Shown: positions 26,516 to 34,800 of the stretch, one piece after another | Layout: the number at the start of each line of letters is the position of its first letter | Position numbering within the stretch: the stretch's first letter is position 1 | Origin: Actinoplanes lobatus | GTDB lineage: Bacteria; Actinomycetota; Actinomycetes; Mycobacteriales; Micromonosporaceae | Direction: 5' to 3' | Assembly (NCBI RefSeq): GCF_014205215.1 | Contig: NZ_JACHNC010000001.1 | Span: 10,040,501-10,104,500, forward strand | Length of the DNA stretch: 64,000 nt | Program-made: the position numbers and the translations under genes | Notes under the pieces: generated by a model | Told to the model about the DNA's origin: nothing | The model's database searches: none | Seen by the model: only the letters and a program-made list of their open reading frames with translations

Positions 26516-27432
26516 GTCGGCTCCGGGGCGACCCAGACGGCGATCACGGTGCGGTCGTCCATGAAGGTCTTGCGGTAGAAGCCGACCTGGTTGGCGAACT
26601 CGATGGTGTCCGGCGGCTCCGCCCACTGCTCGGCCAGGAACCGGCCGACCACCCCGCCGCCGCTGCCCATCGGGTCGCCGATGCCGTCGGTGATCACCGC
26701 GAGCACGTCGCCGGGCCGCAGGGTCAGCGTCACCGGCTCCGGTTCGACCTCGCGGGGCAGCGGCCGGACCGCGTTGGAGGCCACCTCCTCGCCGTCGCCC
26801 TTGACGGCGGTCACCGGGCGCCAGCCGTCGCCGTCGAGGATCAGCGCGGCCGAGTCGCCGGCCAGCGACGCGACCACCGCCCGGTGGGTGCCGTCGGCGT
26901 CCGCCTGGGTGGCCACCGCGAAGGCGACCGCCGTCGTCGACATGAGCGCGCGGACGTCGGCGAGGGCCGCCTCCTCGACCTTGGCGGTGTGCAGGAACTC
27001 CCGGTGGATGGCGGCGTTGACCCCGGCCACGCCGGCCGCCCAGTCCAATGTGCCGAGGTCGGCGTCCGGGCCGGCGGCAAGCCCGTCGATCAGTTCCGCG
27101 GCGAGCTTCTCGCAGGCCAGGTCGGCGGCCCGGTGCGACATCCGGCCGTCGGACACCCCGTCGGCGACACAACCGACCAGCCAGTGGTCGTCGCGGGTGA
27201 CGGTCACGACGTACGAATCCTGCCGGGGTCTGCCCGTCTCCAGATGGCCGATGCCGCGCAGGCTGGCGGCCCGGTAGTCGAGCATGCCGACGCGGCCACC
27301 GTCGAGTGTCACGTCCGGGCGACGGCGGACCAGGACCGGGGGCACGGCCACCACGGACGGCTGGTTGCCGGCGTCGCCGACGATCCACCGCCCGTTGGGG
27401 TGCCGTGCCCAGGCGACCTCAGTTCCAGTCAC
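26512..27432 (-). CDS. PP2C-type protein phosphatase
   Basis: The 306-residue protein has PP2C-like features: GRPRQDSYVV (metal-binding Asp), VGCVADGVSDG (the DG motif), SHRAADLAC, VASLAGDSAAL and AVITDGIGD near residue 240, with a final DDRT motif near 295 (DDRTVIAVW). The GTG at 27432, 14 bp inside the end of the vWA gene, is selected because it follows GAGGAC and matches the protein start; longer upstream frames are vWA shadow. It probably reverses phosphorylation by the kinase encoded next. Confidence 0.85.
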   Translation of the reverse strand: MTGTEVAWARHPNGRWIVGDAGNQPSVVAVPPVLVRRRPDVTLDGGRVGMLDYRAASLRGIGHLETGRPRQDSYVVTVTRDDHWLVGCVADGVSDGRMSHRAADLACEKLAAELIDGLAAGPDADLGTLDWAAGVAGVNAAIHREFLHTAKVEEAALADVRALMSTTAVAFAVATQADADGTHRAVVASLAGDSAALILDGDGWRPVTAVKGDGEEVASNAVRPLPREVEPEPVTLTLRPGDVLAVITDGIGDPMGSGGGVVGRFLAEQWAEPPDTIEFANQVGFYRKTFMDDRTVIAVWVAPEPT

Positions 27433-28156
27433 TGTCGAGGTCCTCGTCGTCCAGCACGAAGCCGCCGCCGCTGCCCTGCTCGCTGACCGACTGGGCGGAG
27501 GCGATGACGCTGGACAGCAGGATCTCGGCGACCTTCGTGATCGCCTTGGCCGGGTCGGCGCCGTCACGCATCACGTAGCTGCGCATCGGCTTCTTGGATC
27601 CCTCTTTCGGGTAGACCCACTGGTCGAGCTGGTCCTTGGTGGCGGTGCCCACGCCGAACGGGATCAGGTTGGGCCGCAGCTTGAACGACGGGTCGGTGAG
27701 CTCGTTGTAGGCGGCGACGATGTCGGACTGGTCGTCGGTCGGCTCGCCGTCGGTGATGAAGAAGACCGCCGGCCGGTACGCCTTGTAGTTGTCGCCGCGC
27801 AGCTGCGCGTAGTCCTTCTCGATCTCCTGGCGCAGCAGGCGGAACGCGGCCGCGTACGACGTGGCGCCCCGCACCGTGAACTGCGGGATCGGGTTGACGT
27901 TGCGCACGTCGTCGAGCCGCAGCACGACCCGGGCGTCGTCGGAGAAGTCGACGGCGCCGAGGCGAACCACGTCGCCCAGCGTCGGCGACGCCTCGATGCC
28001 GTCGATCACGGTCGGCAGGATCTCGTTGGCCGCCTGGATCGCCGACTTGTCGCCGCCCTGCGGAACACTCATCGACAGCGAGACGTCCACGACGATGTAG
28101 AAGGGCAGGACCAAAAGCCGGTCGTCGCCGTGGGTGTCCGTCGCGGATGTGGTCAT
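27419..28156 (-). CDS. TerY-like vWA domain protein
   Basis: The 245-residue protein is a single vWA domain with MIDAS DVSLSM near residue 25, Thr in GATSYA near 100 and Asp in ITDGEPTD near 137, closely TerY-like. The C-terminus is acidic (DDEDLDSDWN). The ATG at 28156 lies behind GAGAGGAAAG. It is the first gene of the vWA/PP2C/kinase/Hsp70 operon and diverges from the gene at 28239; the operator half-site at 28216-28227 lies in the 82-bp gap. Confidence 0.9.
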   Translation of the reverse strand: MTTSATDTHGDDRLLVLPFYIVVDVSLSMSVPQGGDKSAIQAANEILPTVIDGIEASPTLGDVVRLGAVDFSDDARVVLRLDDVRNVNPIPQFTVRGATSYAAAFRLLRQEIEKDYAQLRGDNYKAYRPAVFFITDGEPTDDQSDIVAAYNELTDPSFKLRPNLIPFGVGTATKDQLDQWVYPKEGSKKPMRSYVMRDGADPAKAITKVAEILLSSVIASAQSVSEQGSGGGFVLDDEDLDSDWN

Positions 28157-28215
28157 CGGACTTTCCTCTCGTCCCCGGAAAACCATCAAGCGGCGGTAAT
28201 CTCCGCTCGCCGTTA

Positions 28216-28227
28216 ACTGACGGACAG
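28216..28227 (+). promoter_or_regulatory. Half-site of the CTGACGGACAG operator
   Basis: ACTGACGGACAG matches the core of the palindromes at 3713 and 18678 and overlaps the AGGAGG ribosome binding site of the gene starting at 28239. No inverted partner is visible within the 82-bp divergent gap. Binding here could block translation initiation or transcription of the plus gene. Confidence 0.6.
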
Positions 28228-28238
28228 GAGGAACATCG

Positions 28239-29411
28239 GTGGATGTCTCGGCCGCGACCACGGCCCTGCGGACCGCCCTGCGCTACGACCCGTCGCTGGC
28301 CGGCGAGCCGGACCGGCTGGCCCGCGCCCTGGAGGATCTGCTGCCCGGCGACGACCGGACCGTCGCCCTGCTGGTCGCCGCGGCCCGGGCCGGGGTGCCG
28401 GAGCTGCTCGCCGGAGGGCACGCCGACCAGGCCCGGGACCGCCTCACCGGATACGCCGGGTTGCGCCCGGAGATCGCCGGCCAGTTGCTGGCCGCCTGGT
28501 CCGGCGACGACCCGGACACGCCCGCCGAGTCACCCGGCCCGCCGGCCGCCGTGGCGCTCGGCGACGGCCCGGTACTCGCCCTGGTGACCGGCTCCGGAGT
28601 CTTCACCGGCTCCGCCGGCACGTGGCGGCGGGTGGCTTCCCCACCCGGCGCGACCTCCCGCGACGTGGCCCTCGCCGGCGGCCACGTGCTCTGGACCGGC
28701 CCGGGCGGCGTGTTCGCCCACCGCCTCACCAACGGCGAACCGAGCCTCCACCCCCACACCGGCGACAAGCCGAGCCCACACCACCACACCGGCGACGAAC
28801 CGCGCCCGTACCGCCACACCGGCGACGAACCGCGCATCGTGGCGGCCGCCGACCAGGTGCGCTATCCGCTGGCCGCGGTCTGCACGGACGGCGGCACGAT
28901 CGACGTCTTCTGGACACCTGACCGGGTACGCATCGAGCACGCGGCCCTGCGCGACTGGGGCGGTGCATCGTCGCTCGCGGTGCCGCCGGCGCCGTCGGGT
29001 GAACGGCTGACCGCACTGGCGGCGGCCACTGTGTCGGGGCGGACGGTGTGGCTCGCGGCGCTCACCGAGGCCGGCACGACGGCCCATGCCCGCTGGGATC
29101 TGGCCACCGGCATCGGCGACTGGACGCCGGTCGATCCCCCGGCCCGACTGGCGACGCTCACCCTGGCCGGCCGGTGGCTGCTGGCGTACACGGTGACGGG
29201 CCATCTGCTCGCCTACGACCTGGACGGCGCCCGGCAGTGGCGCAGCGTCGACCATCCGGCCGGCGTGGCCCGCTCCACCCGCGCTCCACACGCCATCGCC
29301 GCAACCCGCGACCTGCTCCTGGTCGCCGGCCCGTCCGGCACCTGGACGGCACCCATCGACTCCCTCACCGAGGTGCCCCGCCTGGGCCCCGCAACCCTCT
29401 TGAACCTTTAA
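28239..29411 (+). CDS. Helical domain / propeller-like protein
   Basis: The 390-residue protein has an N-terminal helical domain (residues about 1-90, with LARALEDLLPGDDRTVALLV and ending LLAAW), resembling helical domains found in bacterial conflict proteins, followed by repeated beta-strand blocks like a propeller (for example VLALVTGSGVFTGSAGTW). Between blades, near residues 168-195, lie three copies of a HTGD-containing 10-residue repeat. GTG at 28239 follows AGGAGG. It diverges from the Hsp70-associated operon and is the only plus-strand gene in this stretch. It may be a sensor; the function is unknown. Its stop codon lies within a motif shared with two other genes. Confidence 0.65.
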   Translation: MDVSAATTALRTALRYDPSLAGEPDRLARALEDLLPGDDRTVALLVAAARAGVPELLAGGHADQARDRLTGYAGLRPEIAGQLLAAWSGDDPDTPAESPGPPAAVALGDGPVLALVTGSGVFTGSAGTWRRVASPPGATSRDVALAGGHVLWTGPGGVFAHRLTNGEPSLHPHTGDKPSPHHHTGDEPRPYRHTGDEPRIVAAADQVRYPLAAVCTDGGTIDVFWTPDRVRIEHAALRDWGGASSLAVPPAPSGERLTALAAATVSGRTVWLAALTEAGTTAHARWDLATGIGDWTPVDPPARLATLTLAGRWLLAYTVTGHLLAYDLDGARQWRSVDHPAGVARSTRAPHAIAATRDLLLVAGPSGTWTAPIDSLTEVPRLGPATLLNL

Positions 29412-29555
29412 CCCCTTCCCGGTACGCACGACCCCGCCCCCGTCTCACCAGGACAGTCCCGCCCCACCCCGCGACCTGACTGCCCACTCCCGCCCGTGCC
29501 GCGCCCGCCGGGCGCAGATCGGTGGCCCCCCAGGTCGCCCCAGGCGCCCACCCGA

Positions 29556-29603
29556 GATCTTGAACGCCCGGCCACCGATTCCAGTGGCCAATCACCCAAG
29601 ATC
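29556..29603. repeat. REP-like hairpin element, copy 1
   Basis: The 48-bp element is bounded by GATCTTG and CAAGATC, with inner CCAC/GTGG complementary parts around a short loop. The copy at 29725-29772 has the same length and ends and differs inside mostly by paired changes. It is probably a dispersed genomic repeat acting as a bidirectional terminator. Confidence 0.7.
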
Positions 29604-29724
29604 GCAGGCAAAAGAGGGCGCGCCACCCGCCCGCCCGCGCCCGCGCCACCCGCTCGCCCGCGCCACCCGCTCGCCCTCTCGCCCGCTCGCCCGCTCGAGC
29701 GATCGCCCGCTCGAGCGCCTCGGC

Positions 29725-29772
29725 GATCTTGAACGCCAAGCCACCGAATGCGGTGGTTAATCGTCCAAGATC
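29725..29772. repeat. REP-like hairpin element, copy 2
   Basis: Second 48-bp copy with the same GATCTTGAACGCC start and CAAGATC end as copy 1 and in the same orientation, 169 bp away. The inner arms read CCACCG and CGGTGG, so stem pairing is kept although the loop sequence differs from copy 1. Confidence 0.7.
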
Positions 29773-29846
29773 ACAGGTGGAGAAGGGTGCGGGGCGCGCC
29801 GCCCGCTCGAGGCGGGGCGGGGTGCGTGGGCGTACCGGGAATGGGG

Positions 29847-30362
29847 TTAAAGGAGGGTTTCCACGAGGTCTGGCAGGTGATCGGGGCCGTGACGGTGGAG
29901 GGTGGCGCGGAGGCCCGCGGCGGCGAGGGCCGGCACGTGGTCAGGGAGCAGGGCGTGCACGTCGGCGTCGAGGGAGGCGCGAGCGGCCAGGACGTCGGTG
30001 TCCCGGTCGGTAGGCAGGCCGTCGGCGACGATCACGACGATCGGGCGGGGCGTGGCGAAGCCGTCGGCGGCGAGTTGGTCGGTGTCGTGGGCGGTGCAGC
30101 TCGCGAGCATCCGCAGCCCGGCGGCCAGGGAGCTGAAGCCGCCGGGGCGGGGTACCGGCAGGTGGTGCAGGCCGGTGACCCGGGTCAGCGGGATCAGCAG
30201 GGCGGCCTGGTCGGCGTAGGTCACCATGCCGAGCCAGGCCTGGTCGCCGCGGGCGCGTTCGATCCGGTCGACGACGGCCGGCAGCGCCTGGGCGGCCCGT
30301 TGGTGGAAGCCGTGCCGCACGGTCGATCCGGACACGTCCAGCAGCAGGTAAACGACGGCCAC
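29847..30362 (-). CDS. Small TerY-like vWA protein
   Basis: The 171-residue protein is a compact vWA domain: MIDAS LLDVSGS at residues 7-13, Ser-Ser in GGFSSLA near 75 in the Thr position, and VADGLPTD near 113. It starts at GTG 30362 with only a weak upstream ribosome site. It stands alone between the conflict island and the BREX operon, transcribed away from BREX. The inverted GTCAG/CTGAC pair and the CTGACGGAC half-site directly upstream link it to the island operator family. Confidence 0.8.
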   Translation of the reverse strand: MAVVYLLLDVSGSTVRHGFHQRAAQALPAVVDRIERARGDQAWLGMVTYADQAALLIPLTRVTGLHHLPVPRPGGFSSLAAGLRMLASCTAHDTDQLAADGFATPRPIVVIVADGLPTDRDTDVLAARASLDADVHALLPDHVPALAAAGLRATLHRHGPDHLPDLVETLL

Positions 30363-30379
30363 GTCAGAACCTGACGGAC
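30363..30379. promoter_or_regulatory. Partial operator site upstream of small vWA gene
   Basis: GTCAG and CTGAC form a short inverted pair at 30363-30375 and the right part extends to CTGACGGAC (30371-30379), nine bases of the operator core found at 3713, 18678 and 28216. It abuts the GTG start at 30362. The shorter match makes this the least certain of the four sites. Confidence 0.4.
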
Positions 30380-30505
30380 CGGTGTCTCAGGTGGGGTCGT
30401 GGTAGCCCTCGTCGGCGCGTTCCGGGCGGAGGCGGTCCTCGGCCCGGCGAGCGTACGAGCCGGGCATCACCACGTCGGAGACCGTGCGCTGATCCGTCAT
30501 GTTGT

Positions 30506-30587
30506 CCGGCTACCCACCGGCGGGCCGGCCCGGGCCATCCCACCCCGGCTACCCACCGGCGGGCCGGGGTGGGATGGCCCGGGCCGG
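30506..30587. repeat. Strong hairpin and 23-bp direct repeat upstream of BREX
   Basis: A 23-bp sequence at 30506-30528 is repeated exactly at 30545-30567. Overlapping it, 24-bp arms at 30525-30548 and 30564-30587 are perfectly complementary around a 15-base loop. The structure ends 59 bp before the brxA start. It could be a terminator or insulator against the upstream region, an attenuator in the BREX leader, or a protein-binding array. Confidence 0.85.
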
Positions 30588-30646
30588 GTCGATAAGGTCG
30601 ACCCTGGCCTGGCGACGTGGGTTTCCGCCGGTGGAAGGAGGGGCCG

Positions 30647-31258
30647 GTGGCGGGGGACACCGACGCCGGTGCGCGGTACCGGCTGTCGTTCACCAGTGGC
30701 GCCCTGCTGGCCCGGGAGGCGGCGGTGGTCGCGCCGGTGTTCCTGGCGGAGCGTGACTGGGCGCGCGTGCGGGCGCGGATCGAGTCGCAGAACCTGTTGC
30801 AGGCGCGGACCGTGACGTCGGGTCAACGGCTGGCCCGTGAGGTGGTGCAGCGGCTGTCAGTGCTGTCCGGTGGCGAGATCGAGGCGCTGGCCGGTGCGAC
30901 CGCCACCGAGCGGGGGCATCTGCTGTGGCTGGCGGCCTGCCGGCGGTACCGGTTGATCGGCGACTTCGCCGAGGAGGTGCTGCGGGAGCGGTTCCTGCTG
31001 CGCGTGCCGGCGCTGACCCACGACGACTTCGACGGTTTCGTACGCGGCAAGGCGGTGTGGCACGACGAGCTGGCCGGGCTGACCACGTCGACGGCGCGCA
31101 AGCTGCGGGCGAATCTGTTCCGGATGCTGCACGAGGCCGGTTTCCTGACCGAGAGCGGCGGGCTGGCCGGGGCGGTGCTGTCGCCGCGGACGGTCGGCGT
31201 GCTGCGGCCGGGCGAGGTGCGTTTCTTTCCGACGATCAGCGAGGTGCCGGGGGCGTGA
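30647..31258 (+). CDS. brxA: BREX protein BrxA (DUF1819)
   Basis: The 203-residue protein matches BrxA in size, in place as first gene and in features such as RYRLSFTSGALLARE at the N-terminus, NLLQARTVTSGQRLARE and the helical C-terminal region ending RFFPTISE. BrxA is a small DNA-binding protein of BREX phage defence. GTG at 30647 is selected because it follows GGAAGGAGG at proper spacing; an in-frame start at 30617 has no site. Its stop overlaps brxB as TGATG. Confidence 0.92.
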   Translation: MAGDTDAGARYRLSFTSGALLAREAAVVAPVFLAERDWARVRARIESQNLLQARTVTSGQRLAREVVQRLSVLSGGEIEALAGATATERGHLLWLAACRRYRLIGDFAEEVLRERFLLRVPALTHDDFDGFVRGKAVWHDELAGLTTSTARKLRANLFRMLHEAGFLTESGGLAGAVLSPRTVGVLRPGEVRFFPTISEVPGA

Positions 31259-31857
31259 TGACGGCGAGTGACCTGCCGCGGCAGGAGGAGCACCTGTTCG
31301 CGGTGCTCAGCGGCAAGCGGTTCCTGGCCATGGAGGGCCTGGGCAACGAGGTGCCGTTCTTCATCTACCCGTACGCGCCGGAGGACGCCCTCGAGGTGGG
31401 CCGGGCGAAGCGGCGGCTGCGTAACCGGCTCGGCGCCCAGGGTGTCGAGGTCCTGGAGGTGGACCTGTACGACCTGGCGGTGGAGATCCTCCAGGCGCGG
31501 GGTGTGTGGGACCGGCTGCTCGGGATCGAGCCGGAGCAGGACCGTGACGACTTCCGGGAGCTGTTGCAGGGGATGCTCGATCCGCAGCGGCATCTGGCTC
31601 CGGCGATCCGGGCGAGGCTGGCCGAGCGGGACTGCGACATCGTGTTCCTGACCGGTATCGGTGAGGTCTTTCCGTACATCCGCTCGCACAACGTGCTGAA
31701 CAACCTGCAGAGCGTGGTGACCGGGCGGCCGATGCTGATGTTCTTCCCGGGCCGCTACGAGCAGTCCGACACGCTGGGCTCGTCCCTGGTGTTGTTCGGC
31801 CGGCTCACCGACGACCAGTACTACCGCGCCAAGAACATCCTGGAGCAGGAGGCCTAG
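31258..31857 (+). CDS. brxB: BREX protein BrxB (DUF1788)
   Basis: The 199-residue protein has BrxB hallmarks: GNEVPFFIYPYAPEDAL near 34-50, CDIVFLTGIGEVFPYIRSH near 125-145, and GRPMLMFFPGRYEQSDTLG near 158-175. BrxB is an essential small component of type 1 BREX, of unknown activity. It is translationally coupled to brxA and precedes brxC by 6 bp. Confidence 0.93.
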   Translation: MTASDLPRQEEHLFAVLSGKRFLAMEGLGNEVPFFIYPYAPEDALEVGRAKRRLRNRLGAQGVEVLEVDLYDLAVEILQARGVWDRLLGIEPEQDRDDFRELLQGMLDPQRHLAPAIRARLAERDCDIVFLTGIGEVFPYIRSHNVLNNLQSVVTGRPMLMFFPGRYEQSDTLGSSLVLFGRLTDDQYYRAKNILEQEA

Positions 31858-31863
31858 ATCCCG

Positions 31864-34800
31864 ATGAGGCTCAACGACATCTTCGCCAAGGACGTGCAGC
31901 GCCCGATCGAGGGCGTGATCAAGGCGGACGACGTCGCGCACCTCGGCACCGAGGTGGACGAGTACGTGCTCACCAACGAGGCGGCCAAGGGCCTGGAGCT
32001 GCTGCTCGAGGCGTACACGAACTACACCACCGCCAACGGGGTGTGGATCTCCGGTTTCTTCGGCTCCGGTAAGTCGCACCTGCTCAAGATGCTGGCCCAT
32101 CTGCTCGGTGAGGTGGACGGGCAGCGGTTCCCGCGGGAGCGGGTGTCGGCGAGTTTCCGGGAGAAGGCGCACGGGGCGTTCCTGCCGGCGCTGCTGGACC
32201 GGGCGGACCGGATCCCGGCGCGCAGCCTGCTGTTCAACATCGACCAGAAGGCGACCCTGATCAGCAAGAAGGATCAGGGGGACGCGCTGCTGCGGGTGTT
32301 CGTCAAGGTGTTCGACGAGAGCCGCGGCTACTTCGGCAATCAGGGGCATGTCGCCCGGTTCGAGCGGGATCTGGACAACCGCGGCCAGTACGAGGCGTTC
32401 AAGGCGGAGTACGCGCGGATCTCCGGCCGGGACTGGTCGCTGGGCCGGGAGGAGGGCGTCCTCGAAGAGGGCAATGTGGCTCGGGCGTACGCGGTGGTCA
32501 GCGGCCAGACCGAGGGCGCGCCGACGAACATCCTGACGAAGTACCGCAACGAGTACTCGATGTCGATCGAGGACTTCGCCGACGAGGTGCGGACGTGGCT
32601 GGACCGGCAGCCGGCCGGTCTGCGGCTGAACTTCTTCGTCGACGAGGTGGGCCAGTTCATCGGCACGAACACCCACCTGATGCTGAACCTCCAGACGATC
32701 GCCGAGTCGCTGAACACCCGCTGCCAGGGGCGGGCCTGGGTGTTCGTCACGTCGCAGGAGGACATGGACAAGGTCGTCGGGGACCGCACCCGGCAACAGG
32801 GCAACGACTTCTCCAAGATCCAGGCGCGGTTCGCCACCCGGGTGAAGCTGACCAGCGCGGACGTGGAGGAGGTCATCCGTAAGCGGCTGCTGGAGAAGAA
32901 CGGGCCGGGCGCCGGTGAGCTGCGGGCCATCTACGACCGGGAGTCGGCGAACTTCAAGACGCTGTTCGACTTCGTGGACGGTGGCAAGACCTACCGCAAC
33001 TACGCGGACGAGGCGCACTTCACCGGCACGTACCCGTTCGTGAGCTACCAGTTCCCGCTGTTCCAGGCCGCGATCGAGGGGATCTCCGACCACAACGTCT
33101 TCGAGGGCCGCAACAGCTCGGTCGGTGAACGCTCGATGCTGGGTGTGGTGCAGCAGGTGGCCAAGGACATCGGTGACGTCGAGGTGGGCACGCTGGCCAC
33201 CTTCGACCACATGTTCGCGGGGATCCGGGCGTCGCTGAAGTCGGCGGCGCGCCGGTCGATCGACCTGGCCGAGCGGCACATCGCCGACGATCCGCTGGCG
33301 GTCCGGCTGCTCAAGGCGCTGTTCCTGGTGAAGTACGTGGAGGGCTTCCACGCCAGTCCGCGGAACCTGACGGTGCTGGTCTACGACCGGTTCGGGCTGG
33401 ATCTGCCGGATCTGGCGCGGCGGGTGCAGGCGGCGCTGACGCTGCTGGAGACGCAGACGTACGTGCAGCGCAACGGCAACCTCTACGAGTACCTGACCAA
33501 TGAGGAACAGGTCATCGAGGAGGAGATCAAGAACGTCGAGATCGACGGGTCCGAGGTGGGCAACCGGCTGCTGCGGATGCTCTCCGGGGACGTCATCAAG
33601 ACCACCAAGCTGCGGTACGCGCGCAACGGCCAGGACTTCGCGTTCGGCTACCGGCTCGACGACCAGCAGTACGGGCCGCAGCGTGAGCTGACCGTGCACT
33701 TCATCACGCCCGAGTACCCGTACGGTCCGGAGGAGATCCGGATGCACAGCGCGGGCAAGGACGAGTTGCGGGTGGTGCTGGAGCCGGACGAGCGGGCGCT
33801 GGCCGACCTGCGGCTGCTGATCAAGAGCGAGAAGTACCTCAAGCGCAAGCAGACGACGTCCATCTCGGCGATCGAGGACCAGATCCTGCGCTCCAAGGCG
33901 GCGCAGAACGTGGAACGCGAGCGGGAGATCGTCGAGCGGGTCCGGCGGGCCGTCGGCAAGGCGGAGCTGATCATCAACGCGGCGACCGTGGTGTCCGGGG
34001 CGCAGGAGGCGCTGGCCCGGGTGACCGACGGCTTCCAGGAGCTGATCGGGCGCACCTACGTGCATCTGAGCCTGCTGGGCGGGCTGCGCTACACCGAGCA
34101 GCAGATCGCGCAGGCGGCGAGCCCGGATCCGGCGGTGCTGGTCGAGGGGCCGGGGCTGTCGACGCTGACCGCGCCGGGCGAGGAGGTGCACTCGTTCGTG
34201 CTGGGCCGGGACCGGCGTGGCGAGCAGGTGACGGTGAAGACCGTGGTGGACACGTTCCAGTCCCGCCCGTACGGATGGGATCTGGCCTCGGCCGAGGTGG
34301 TGATCGCCTGGCTGGTCGGCACCTCGAAGGTGTCGCTGTCGATGGACGGCAACGCCGTGCGCCGCAGCGAGGTGGCCACCGTGCTGCGCAACACGCAGAA
34401 GCACGCGCACACCGTGGTGGCCCCGCAGAAGGTCTTCGACGAGCGGCGGGTCGCCGCGTTCCGCAAGTTCTGCACCGACTTCTTCGATGATGCGAGCGTG
34501 CCGCGGGACCCGCTGGAGGCGGCCCGGTACGGCGCCGGCCGGCTGAGGTCGCGGCTGGACGAGCTGCGGTCGCGGATGACCGGCTCGCCGTACCCGTTCA
34601 CCGGGCAGCTGGCCGGCCCGGTGGAGCTGCTGGAGCAGGTCACCGGCAGGCCGGACGAGTGGTACCTGACCGGTTTCGGCCTCGGTGACGAGCTGCTGGA
34701 GGCCAAGGAGGACGTGATCGACCCGATCCTGTCCTTCCTGGGGGGCGCCCAGCGGGTCATCTACGACGAGGCGGCGGCGCTGCTCACCGGGAACGCCAAC

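Larger units (their letters stand above)
29412..29846. other. 435-bp convergent intergenic region with repeats, no gene
   Basis: This gap between two converging genes has no convincing coding frame. It holds inverted copies of a 3'-end motif at its two edges (near 29405 and 29850), two 48-bp hairpin elements (29556 and 29725) and between them a low-complexity run of CGCCCGCTCG-type units (about 29630-29720). Confidence 0.75.

Noticed and set aside
29630..29720. CGCCCGCTCG-type repeats considered as a CRISPR-like array
   Set aside because: Units are short and irregular, without spacers of uniform length, and no cas genes are present; this is low-complexity sequence.
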